64,000 bases of DNA from Microthyrium microscopicum (lineage: Eukaryota; Ascomycota; Dothideomycetes; Microthyriales; Microthyriaceae): the NCBI GenBank assembly GCA_010405405.1, contig MU004234.1, positions 1,073,563-1,137,562 on the forward strand, written 5' to 3'. A program made the position numbers and the translations under genes. Below the pieces are notes generated by a model. The model was not told where the DNA came from and searched no databases. It saw only the letters and a program-made list of their open reading frames with translations. Below, in pieces: positions 11,824 to 21,824 of this stretch; the stretch's first letter is position 1; each line of letters starts with the position of its first letter.

Positions 11824-14745
11824 TTATGGAACATACTTCTCTTCATCCAGCATTGTCTTTTCCTTCCAGCATTCCAATACCCAGATCATATCCACAACAC
11901 GCGGCACCTGCCGTCGAGAAGACATTTCGCTCCGTATCTCTTTCAATCGCGAGGCTTGCGAATTCGCTCCAACGATAACATGTGTGATAGACTTGTCACC
12001 AAGAGAATTGGCGATAGTCCCGTTGCCGAATTGAACCACCTGCTGCGCAAATTGAGCGTCCAGATTGTCATCTTCAGGAGCGTCAAAGTAGACTACCGTG
12101 CGTCGAAACATGGATCCGGGAGACTCGTCGAGGTCGATGCCATGTGACTCAAGCTGAGCGTAAAAGTCAAAGCTGGCCGATGGATCAATATCAGCCATGG
12201 ACTCGCACAGCTTTGCCAAAGACTGAACTGTTAGGTCGCGAGTGTAACTATCTCCAAACTCATCAACATTAGCTGCAATCATCTCGACATCATCCTCCAC
12301 TGTGTGGAACATGTGGCATGGCTCGTAAGGTAAGACGAACTTCGATCGGCCAGCTTCGGAATCAATCTGATGCTGCTCAACACAGTCTAGCAGCCATTGA
12401 GCACGAACGATATTATGCTTGCCCCCTTTGATGATAGAGGCAGCTTTAAGAATGCGGGAATCGCCAATGCAAATGACATTCTCAACGGTGTGAGTTTGCA
12501 CGATGTTGCCCCCATTCGACTTGACCAGGGCCTCTAGATCCGCTTTTGATTTCTTCAATTTGTTAGTACCCGGAAGGACAAAGAAAGTAAGGCCTTTGAA
12601 GATCTCAGTGTCAGGTCCGGCATACTGATTAGCGACTTCATTGCCAGCAATCTCAAGTGGCTTCTTGCGTCGTTTCGGAGCTGCACGTTTGGTTTTGCGT
12701 GTTGTGTCAAGCTCAAATTTGTTGTCTTCATGTTTCTGCTCGACCTCATTCTTAAGCTGAAAGAAGTCTTTCACAGACAGCGCAGTATCCCAGTCTCTGT
12801 CCTTGCGAATCGACTTAAAGCGAGGAAACCGCAGCGTATAGCCAGTCCGGAATTGATCGGTGTTGCTAACTGAAGCGGCTTTGACTGCTACCACAATTGA
12901 GTCTTCAGGTTTGATCCACTGGTCAGGCTTTTCAAACTGACGGCCCTTGCCAGCTAGCTCAATGTACTCATCCGGGGGCTTCTGGGCGTTCCAGTCTTTC
13001 CATTTGCCATCAGTCATGTGGTAGATCTCAGCATAGTCACCAGCTGCCATTCCACCACCAACCTTGAAGAAGGACCAGCATTTCTTTGAATTTTCATCCA
13101 CTTTCAGTCCACAAAGGAAGCTTGACAGTCGGCCACCGCGTGATCCAGATCCAAAATAACCTCCGATAATCAAGCAGTCAAGGTCTTCCCCGTACTCTGA
13201 CATATATTCAGGTTTCACTTTGATCCAGTCCTCGGTGCGCTCGTGTTTATACATGGAGCGCGGGTTCTTTACAACAAGACCTTCCGAGGCTTCTGCGACT
13301 ACCTGGCTAAGGCGAGCTTTGATATCATCAACTGTTCTTCCTTCTGTGTAGCTATGGATCTCCATGCGCCGATGAACGGGCTGAATGCTAGCTTCCAGCG
13401 CTTTTCGGCGATCCCGAAGCGTATAGCGAGTGAGCGGTTTGTCATTGACGTAAAGGCAGTCGAAGACTCGAAAAAGAGGTCGTCGCCCAGAATCAGAGAA
13501 TGGATTTTTCTGTTCTGATATAGCAGCAGTCTTGAGGGTGCCAAAAGCTACGATTGCGTCAAGTGACATGTCCCAAGTGACCATCTCTCCATCTAAGATG
13601 ATGTTTCGAATGCTTGGGTGGAATGCTTTGGTAAGATGGCGGGTGAGAGCTGCATTGTCGTCATCGAAACCACTTCCATATAGATAGGTATAGTCCTTGG
13701 CTTTGCGAGACCAAAAGCTAAAGCGAACTTTACCAGAGTCTTCTCTCGCCATGTGAAGCTGCATGCGCTCTCCATCCAGCTTCTCTTCGATCCAGAAGAC
13801 ATCATCGTCTGGATCCGGCTTCATTTTTTCCACAAGCTTCTGAAACGAGGATAGAGTAAACCCGGCGAGCTCGGGTTGAAAGCATGACATGAGGGCAATC
13901 TGTGATTGATCGCCATGAAGTGACAGTTCTGGATCGTACAGTTCCCAGCAAACGCGACGCAAACTGGACGACACATTGAAAAGACTCTCGGCATCTTTGT
14001 GCCAGACGTCGAGCAGAGTTTTCTCCGTGGCTCCAATCTTCATTTGCCGTAATATCATTCTAATGAGCCACATGAGCTCTTCAGGGTTCATCTTGCGGTA
14101 GAAATCTTCAAACACGTGAAGTTGTTCTTCCTCTTTGGACATGAGTGACAGTTCATCCAACATGGCGTTGACTTGACCCACAGTCAAATCGCCAGCTTTC
14201 GATCGAATTGGTCGCTTTGTAAGAACTTCGAAGCAACGTGCGGCAAAGTCACCGGCGGATGCACTGACTCGATGACCTGGTAGCTTCCAGTTGAGTAGAG
14301 CAAGAGCATCTTCTGACTTTTTGTCAATTCCAATCACACGAACAATTAATTTGGCGATGGTCTTCTCTTTCAGCCCATACATAGCCCGATCTCGATCCTT
14401 TTCAGGGATAATGAGCCGCAAGGCTGGATAGAAGTCATTGCCAACTTTCTGACGCCAGCGAGAAATGAAGCGTTCGATAATGGAATGTCGAATCTCGTTT
14501 GGGGTCATATGGGCTGGACCAGTTTTGCGTCGTGGGGCTGCAGCTCCAGGTGGTTTCTTGCGGTTAGCCAGTAGTGGATTGAATAAGGTCGTGAGTAGCT
14601 CGTGAAATGGAAGTGTTTTTGAGTGATTATGTGGTCGATTTGGGTACTTCTCATCAAGCTCTTGTTCCGTGACTCCGCCATGATTGTATTGAAGTTTTTC
14701 TTCCTCAATGGCATCCGCATCCCGCATTTCTGTGTCGGGAGCCAT
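11824..14745 (-). CDS. LIG4: DNA ligase IV
   Basis: ATP-dependent ligase that seals double-strand breaks in nuclear non-homologous end joining, working with an Xrcc4/Lif1-type partner. This is a single-exon gene of 973 aa, close to the usual size. In order: N-terminal DNA-binding domain (about 45-270); adenylation domain with motif I EEKLDGER (lysine 322 is the predicted AMP acceptor), ILDGEMV, FRVFDCLYVND, EGLVVKNP and DWIKVKPEY; then the OB fold; a basic linker KTKRAAPKRRKKP; and two C-terminal BRCT domains (about 710-800 and 875-973) that flank the expected partner-binding linker. The BRCT pair distinguishes it from ligases I and III. The ATG at 14745 gives a complete N-terminus. All catalytic motifs look intact. 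Confidence 0.97.
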   Translation of the reverse strand: MAPDTEMRDADAIEEEKLQYNHGGVTEQELDEKYPNRPHNHSKTLPFHELLTTLFNPLLANRKKPPGAAAPRRKTGPAHMTPNEIRHSIIERFISRWRQKVGNDFYPALRLIIPEKDRDRAMYGLKEKTIAKLIVRVIGIDKKSEDALALLNWKLPGHRVSASAGDFAARCFEVLTKRPIRSKAGDLTVGQVNAMLDELSLMSKEEEQLHVFEDFYRKMNPEELMWLIRMILRQMKIGATEKTLLDVWHKDAESLFNVSSSLRRVCWELYDPELSLHGDQSQIALMSCFQPELAGFTLSSFQKLVEKMKPDPDDDVFWIEEKLDGERMQLHMAREDSGKVRFSFWSRKAKDYTYLYGSGFDDDNAALTRHLTKAFHPSIRNIILDGEMVTWDMSLDAIVAFGTLKTAAISEQKNPFSDSGRRPLFRVFDCLYVNDKPLTRYTLRDRRKALEASIQPVHRRMEIHSYTEGRTVDDIKARLSQVVAEASEGLVVKNPRSMYKHERTEDWIKVKPEYMSEYGEDLDCLIIGGYFGSGSRGGRLSSFLCGLKVDENSKKCWSFFKVGGGMAAGDYAEIYHMTDGKWKDWNAQKPPDEYIELAGKGRQFEKPDQWIKPEDSIVVAVKAASVSNTDQFRTGYTLRFPRFKSIRKDRDWDTALSVKDFFQLKNEVEQKHEDNKFELDTTRKTKRAAPKRRKKPLEIAGNEVANQYAGPDTEIFKGLTFFVLPGTNKLKKSKADLEALVKSNGGNIVQTHTVENVICIGDSRILKAASIIKGGKHNIVRAQWLLDCVEQHQIDSEAGRSKFVLPYEPCHMFHTVEDDVEMIAANVDEFGDSYTRDLTVQSLAKLCESMADIDPSASFDFYAQLESHGIDLDESPGSMFRRTVVYFDAPEDDNLDAQFAQQVVQFGNGTIANSLGDKSITHVIVGANSQASRLKEIRSEMSSRRQVPRVVDMIWVLECWKEKTMLDEEKYVP

Positions 14746-15607
14746 GATGGTATTCTTGAGGACTAAAGAGAGGGAAGTGTCTACGGCTAGTTTTGGATTG
14801 AGCGGGCATCACGGCAGGCTGCCATAAGAGGCTTCTCTGAAATATTGCCCAGGTGACGTGGAATCGCTGAAATGAAATTGATGTCGAAGCCTTGAGGTGA
14901 ACTAACGCGATGAACGCGACTTCTGCCTAAACACGTTGGCGCGCTCTCACATGACCCTCATCTTCGAAATTTTCTTGCCGACATGTCAACTTCTTCAAGC
15001 TGTTCAAGAACTTCAAGCTATGTACATCAAGATCTTTCGCTCAAGTTCTGAAATGATCAGAGTCAAATCGTTTTCTTTAGCCACACACGCTGACTACCTA
15101 GTCAGATGAATGCATGTGGTACGTGGCCACCAACGGCGATGGTTACCACCTACGCCAGTAAGGAACAGATGCTGTCTCTCCCATCACATTCGTTCGGACG
15201 TTAGCATTTTGTCATAGTCATTGGAAAATAACACATTCGATGATAGATTGGAGCATATGGGAGCCTGCGAGGCTGATGGGAGTGCGCCATCTATTTTCCC
15301 AGTCCGTTATTGTCGGTTTTGAAGTCAGGCGCTGAGAATGGTCGCACGATCCTAAGCGCCGTCCCTGGGCCTCAGTACTACTATGTAGTATGTATAAAAG
15401 GGGGGAATTCGAAGTAGGCTGTGCATTGTTCGATCCCATCATGTCTCAAGTCCGGTTTTTTCCAGAACTTGAATCCACAAGGCGACGAATAACGACCGAA
15501 GACTGGCGCTAAGCCTCCCTGCACTGGAATGTATAGTAACAGAGCCTTAGACCTCAAGCCAAAAACCTGCGTAGGATAGCAACTCTTAATTCTGGTTCCT
15601 CAACGCT
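14746..15607. other. Divergent promoter region with a MITE-like remnant
   Basis: This 862-bp region lies between the starts of LIG4 (minus) and the membrane-protein gene (plus), so it should hold both promoters. Apart from the remnant at 15271-15312 nothing distinct is seen. Confidence 0.5.
15271..15312. mobile_element. Degenerate end of the 221-bp MITE-like family
   Basis: The segment GATGGGAGTGCGCCAT, then CTATTTT, CCA and CCGTTATTG, matches the right end of the element at 42150-42370 over about 40 bases with a handful of differences. A matching left end is not convincing, so this is probably a truncated or decayed copy. Confidence 0.5.
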
Positions 15608-17324
15608 ATGGACGGTACTAATCTTTCACTAGACCTATATCCCGAGCGGATAGTACGATTATGGCTTCATCGACACCAGTTGCAGCGCTTTCTTGTCGGA
15701 TTTGGCACTGTGAACCATATGATTCTGGAGACTTGGTGCTTGCTCATAGGCTTGCTCATGTTACCGGATGCCGGTCGACCACAAAAGCAGATGACGATAC
15801 GAATTTTCTGGTATGAAGGCGCCCTCTGGGTTGTGACAAGCCTTTTATTTCGACGGCTTGATCGCTTCTTCTGCTTGCGTCGCCCGGGAAAGTCTTATCA
15901 GGTTGCAGTCTATGCTATTGTTTATGCCGCTCCGGTGCCACTGATCGTTATGCATATCTGGACTATAGTGCTTGGGGCTTCATACGACAGGAAGTATAGT
16001 GGAAGGCTCTCGTTCCAAGTCAGCCTCTGGTCCGCGGTACTGGCCTTTGTGACGCTGCTTCCGATCCACGGTTTCTACTTTCGAATGGCAAGACGATTCC
16101 TGCTCGCAGACAATGACAACCACTATGAACCGACAAGTGCAAAACGCAAGTACTTCGACAATCCCAGCCCGACTGCGGAAACAACCCGGCTATCACCCCC
16201 GTCAGAAAATACCTCATTGTCAAGTCAAACATCATCAGCAGACAGCCAGAGCTATCTCCAGACCGCATGGACACAATCTCTCATACTAAGACAACGTCCT
16301 CGACGGAGAGAATCGCAAAGTCTTCCAGAATCGCAAACTTCTGCTACAATGAGCGAAACCACCACCAGCACTGCAAGTATGGCAGAACCGAGTTCAGCCA
16401 TTACGACAGCCGAATCTGCCAGATGTTGCCCGGCCACAGGATATGTTGATGTCATGCCTAATGTACTGAGGGGGTTTGCAGCTTGGTTACGTTGTCGATT
16501 ATTCTATTGCCCCTTAGCATTGTACATAACTTTTCTCACCTTGCAACTATTCGACATCACTCGAGCAAAGCTAAGGTTGCCCGAAATCCACTACGAGTGA
16601 GTACTTCGCTTCCAAAATGGGATGAAGAATTTGCCAACTGACCGGCTCTACTGTTAGACATCCCTATCGACCTTTATACCTCTGCTTGAGTGGAAACGCT
16701 CTTTGGGCATATTCCGCAAGCGATTTAGTTATCCTACGACGGTCGATGTTCGCTAAACGAGAACCACAGATACCAGCAGGTATAATCGAAATAAAGAAAT
16801 CATTGAGGACTACCAAATATTTCGATTCATATACAGGCGCACCAGTTCATGTAGATTCTACTGAAAATGTGTCCGACGGGCAGAGGGTACATCCAGCTCA
16901 GCTTAAAAGTCTCAGAGTAGGAGAACCCCCACTGGATTCCTGCCACAGCCACCTTGGTCACCTGGGTAAGGGGTTTATTGCCTCGCGACGGTACCAACAC
17001 ATTTTAGGGTGCATCTGTTTCCTCCTCTTGATATTTGTCTATTACCACAAAGGCGAGAGTTTTCTTACGGCAGACCTCAACGGTGATATCCCAAGCGGTT
17101 TGCCATTGGAAGAACTGAACGACTTGATCAACAAGAAACTTAAGATTACAAGTGCCACAGCAAGGTTCATCTTGTACAACGGTCCAGTTCGCCTGCTAAT
17201 TACTTGTTATGTCATTCAAGTCATTGGTGAGTTGGTCCGTCAACAGGTTGTCTCACTTAAAAGTATTTCTGGTGGAGCAGGAGATCAGGTGTACGATGCT
17301 TTGGAAGATACTGGGCCATCGTAA
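15608..17324 (+). CDS. Multi-pass membrane protein of unknown function
   Basis: I do not recognise the family; it looks fungal-specific. Two exons (15608-16596 and 16658-17324) with a 61-bp GTGAGT...TTAG intron give 551 aa, and the splice joins HY to EHPYRPLYLCLSGN in frame. About seven hydrophobic segments are visible: around residues 30-52, 65-85, 95-120, 132-155, 297-316, 446-461 and 506-522. A hydrophilic Ser/Thr-rich loop (about 170-285) separates the fourth and fifth. The start is the first ATG of the frame. It converges on the HET gene with only 86 bp between stop codons. Transporter and receptor are both possible; no diagnostic motif decides. Confidence 0.75.
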
Positions 17325-17410
17325 AGTTCTGCCTTGGAAATATAGGATCAAACCCCACAGGGAAATAAAAACTCTTGCTTGTCTTGTAGGTAGGTACTTA
17401 ATGTATGTCT

Positions 17411-19899
17411 TCATACCAGCAAGAGGTCCGTCTGCTGGGCAGCCTTGAACCTGTCAACCACAGATTCCTCGAATATCCTTCCAACTCCAATTCTTTCATA
17501 AACACCTACATCATCTGTCTTTTCCTTGACGAAAATCAAATCAAAGACAGGAAGAGATCGAGTAAATCCCCAGCCAATCTTGAAGTATCTTGTCGAGACG
17601 TGCAGGGCCATTACTTCGAAACCATAGTCATCGCAGACACCGTTTGTTCTCTGCAGCCGCTCCATAGCCGCCCAGCCAATTATTCTATCATCGTCAAAAT
17701 TGTCATGAATGGCTCTCCATTGTCCTACATGTGGAGTGCCAATGTAACGTGTTGCTGAAGCCACTGCATCAATATCCTCGGGTCTTTGGAGATAGCCGCG
17801 AATCCATACTGGCAACATGACGCCCTCAATATGAAGACAAGCCAACGCATTTCCCACGTCGAAAAGCCTAGTCTCCGAGGTTATGTTGGTGACCTTGTTG
17901 TCCACACATGCCAGTTCTGGGTCATGCTTTCCAGTCTGTTTTTGAAGGCAAATTCCGTTGATGACCATCTCATGCCGAGCGTCCAGCTCTAACTTTGGAA
18001 ACTTGACTGGAGCCATGTACGAAGCCCATGACCACGACGGTGCTTTCTGGGCATATGTGACGGCGTCAGGGCTAAGAGCATTGGCAGAACTCTCAGTATG
18101 AACAGATGCAGAAGAACCAATAATTCTTCGACTGGCACGGATTCCTCGACTATCTTCAGATGTAGAAGCACTTTCAGTACTTGTGCTCACATCTTTCTCA
18201 GGAGAGAGAGCTTCCCAGAGCAGCCCTCGATGAAGAGTCTGCAGCCAAAGCCCCGCTATATATACGATCTGACTGACATCTCTCAAATCCTGTTGAGTTG
18301 CAATGATGTTTGCTACTTCAACTGCCAAACCAGCAACAGCTGGAATACGGTCAGAAAGCCTGGTGATACCAAAAGTAGAGTTAACCTCGATGACATCGTA
18401 CCAAAAATCCAGGATAGAATCATTTGTCCAGTGTAGACGCTGCTTTAGGTCAAAAAGGTAATGAAGCTCGTGCTGGCCAGTGGCATGACCGATTTCATCC
18501 CCAGCTGGTGTTCTAGGCCTTTTCGAGTGGCATTCAAAAAACATGCCGTCCGGAGTATACCACAGGAATCTCTTACTCAAAATCCATTCTTGCAGGATCC
18601 AGGCTCGATTAAAGACTTCGGTAGATCGCACATTCTCAAGGTAGTCGTCGATGAGTCTTTGTCTTCTTTTGTATATATAAAAATGGTCCTCTGTTTCATC
18701 TGGTGACTCATCACTGCGGTAATCTAGCTGGACGGGCGGAGTACTCCAAGGAAACGTGCTTTCTTTGTGGCTGCACAAGATTCCAGTCGTCAGATAGGTT
18801 GTCGCGGTAGTAGCAATAGTCAACAAAGAGTGCTGGTAGTATTGTGCCATTCTTGATTTCTGCAGATTAAAATCGGCGCCATGATCTCCCGCCTGGATGA
18901 TGCACAAGGAGTCGATCCAGACATGTCTAACACCAAGCTTCGCCGCGATGTGAAATGCATCCTGAAAGTGCTGTGGCAGACCATCAAAAGCTTGTCCTTT
19001 CTCTCGAGCTTTGATATTGTTCGTGGTCGTCTTGCATGCACTAATCCAGTTTTTATCCCATCTGTGAGTCAACGTAATGTACGGGAGCTTCATATCTGCG
19101 GTTTCTACTAGCGCGATGAGTTCGCCTTTGGAGTTGACCTTGAGGCAGCGCATTGGCATGATCGGGGAAGCACGTTGCAATTCTTCTACCCCCGAGGCTG
19201 TCATTTTACACTTCTCATGATCATCGACAGAGGCCTGGTATGGAGCTGAGTCTATGGGCCCAGCGCATTCATCGAGCCACTCTCTTATCGTTTTCCAGTA
19301 TGCTTCATCGTCTGGATGTGGTCCCAGATATCGGCCACTAATGAAGTGATCAGCTGCCGCCTTACTATCTATGAAGCCAATCAGCTCTGATGTTACTTCT
19401 AGTATTGCGGGCACAACTTACCTGAGTCTGTGGCAATACAAAGCTCAACTTCAGAATGACTTCTGACCTCGTCAAACCTGCCACTGATTGCTGTCTGCAT
19501 GCGGTTGAAATTGAACGAAGTAGACTTTGTTCCGATAGGTTTCCCATGGTTCCTAGAAAGTGTCATATGTATGTACAGTTCCGGCTTAGCCGATCTCAAC
19601 CTTCCAAAAGTCGAGATATAAAATGGGTCTGGCGCGTCCAGACCTTGGATACTATCCAGCAATAGAATGCAGAATCGACATCCCAAGGCTGCTGACTCCT
19701 CCACGTCGGTCTTTTTGTATCCTCGGCACCAGTCTGGCGTTCTGACGAACGACTGGATGTCGAAGTCGGAGCATCGTTTGCAGAGGGGCCTATCACCTGT
19801 TGCTGTTTCCTCATCTTCTGCAGGTAATTCAGGAAGGTGAATGTCATCGATCAAGTCACCATGTCCTCGGCGATGAGCTGATCTTCTGGAAGTAGCCAT
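17411..19899 (-). CDS. HET-domain (heterokaryon incompatibility) protein
   Basis: HET-domain proteins trigger or execute cell death when genetically different hyphae fuse. The spliced product is 811 aa. The N-terminus has the usual cysteine pairs (CKRC near residue 40, GCRFC near residue 75). The HET core follows: LPYITLTHRWD (about 254-264, in place of the common SY/H-x-WG form), GLPQHFQDAF...WIDSLCIIQ (about 289-318), a LLTIATTAT strand, and RAWILQEWILS (about 414-424). The C-terminal ~390 residues are the variable region, with a serine-rich stretch and no recognised NACHT, ankyrin or lipase domain. The intron is best placed at 19369-19421 (53 bp); acceptors giving 23 or 35 bp also keep frame but are shorter than its neighbours' introns. 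The start is ATG 19899. Specificity and partner are unknown. Confidence 0.87.
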
Positions 19900-21824
19900 A
19901 GGGATAACACAAAATATATATTGTGATATTTGTGGCCGCTCTGCAGCTCAATCAGGCTCGCTATACAGGTAGCGTAACAACGTGCCCAAGCAAGTCGAAA
20001 GTAGGAAGCTGCATCAGTAATATGTACTAGGTATGTTCTGATTTCTTGAAGACCTCAGATTCGTTCACATCTAATCATGGCCCTGATGAACTGATATCAA
20101 AGTTGTTAGCACTGCCAAGATTAAGGATTTGAGGGGTTTTACAAAAATTGAGGCTTAGCCGTTGGAGAGCTGAAGCTGCTGTACTTTGTTTGTATTTCGA
20201 TATTGGCATGAGCCGCACTACAATGACAAGTAGTATATTCATTGGTCTGATAGCTCACCGAGAAAACTTTGGGCAGCCATTCTTTTCAGCCCAACTTAAG
20301 TTGGAGACCATGCTCCCGAATCCTGATGACCTCTTCCATACAACATTACTGTGCCTGCCACCTCACACTTTTGACGAGGTACATCCACTATTGTCCTCAC
20401 TCACTTTACAAGCTAGGTACAAACACCTCGTAAGGTACAGTGTTTTCCTCAGGCAGCTGTGGCTTACTCTGTTTTCGCTGCAAGCCTCGTGTGGGATATT
20501 TCAAGCCTTCAACCAAGGATCATGGTTATATTGGTATCGTAAACGACGATTTCAGGACCAGTCATCGACATCGCTCGGGACCACATCAAACCAGCGATTG
20601 TGACACAGGTTGTCAATAAGCGCAACTTGCTCGACAATAGATGTTGGGCCCAAACTAAGTCCAACTTGCTGTATGCCGGGAGATCCATACATGTGATAGG
20701 TTAGAAGTGCGGGCGCGCTGATGGTTGCAAAGCGAGTCTCGCCAGGAAAAGGTTTGTGTGCCATACTCAAACCGATGGGCAATGCGATGAAGAGCATGAT
20801 GACCGCCTCTATAGAAGGAGACATGAGCGGGAACTGAGCATCACACCTATTATCAACAACTCATATTGGTAATTCAGGTACCGCGATAGTTTATTGAATG
20901 CTGCAGTTGCTATAGCTATGGCGCAGCACGCAAAGAAATGATCATGGCCCATACGACGAGGTGATGGAGTCCTCGTTTTGATGAAGGCACCCCAACACCC
21001 TCCTGCGATTCGTTGTTGGAGCTTACGGAGGCCTATTTTCGTGCAAATATCGAAGTAGATGGGAAAGTATGATCACTTCATAGGTCGTATACCGAAAGAC
21101 AGGATTGAATTAACGCATTCAAAAGACATCGTCACGTGTGAAAAAGTTGAACCCTCAAAGTTGATTTAGATCTACGGGTACAAGGCTGCTACAAGGCTGT
21201 CACTAGTCTGAGGTCTTTCATACTTGAATAACAGTAAATGGCAGTGTACCGCGCTGAAGTCAATCACACACATCAACCTGGCTGATGAGGAAGCTTGTCT
21301 TCCTCCCAAATGAGATGTATGACAAAGTGAATCTTTTAGATGTCATTGAGCCCAGCAAAAGAAGACATGAAACATTATTGACTTATTCCAGACTTTGCCA
21401 TTCTCAATTATGAGAAACTTGTTCTCAATTGACCATGGACACGCTGTACCTTTAAGTTCTAGCATATGTGCGGCTCTTCCAAATATCACATCGCCTAAGA
21501 GCAGGATTCGCACGCCTTGGAAATAGAGGCTAGGAGTCCTGATTATGCTCGCCCGGAGAACCCGACTTCTTCATTGTGCATATCAATTTGTCAAGGCAAG
21601 GCTGACAGCGGTCTAATAATTCGCCGTAGCTATTCTGCCTCAGTATTGGCAGAACGACGCGGATTGATGCAGATTTATATCCTTCAGTGCAGCCTTGATA
21701 GGCTGAATCTCCTTCTATTTTGTTGGGGGTCATAAAACTCAACGACGCCTGAACAGTTCATGGCATGGTGCAGCATAAGGCTGCGCTACGCTGTAATAGG
21801 TTAGCGTGCTAATCACCCTAGCCC
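19900..21824. other. Large intergenic region between divergent genes
   Basis: 1.9 kb between the starts of the HET gene and the IF3-like gene. It contains several unsupported short frames. The least unlikely is a 90-codon ATG frame on the minus strand at 20552-20824, listed separately. No RNA gene is recognised. Confidence 0.5.
20552..20824 (-). CDS. Possible small protein, uncertain
   Basis: A 90-codon frame with a true ATG and a hydrophobic N-terminal segment (VIMLFIALPIGLSMA) that could be a signal peptide or membrane helix. The middle reads like structured protein (GSPGIQQVGLSLGP). I recognise no family, and the frame may be only one exon or chance. Confidence 0.25.
   Translation of the reverse strand: MSPSIEAVIMLFIALPIGLSMAHKPFPGETRFATISAPALLTYHMYGSPGIQQVGLSLGPTSIVEQVALIDNLCHNRWFDVVPSDVDDWS

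Noticed and set aside
20148-20603. 151-codon plus-strand frame
   Set aside because: Begins with TTG, has no recognisable domain and no splice partner; likely chance.
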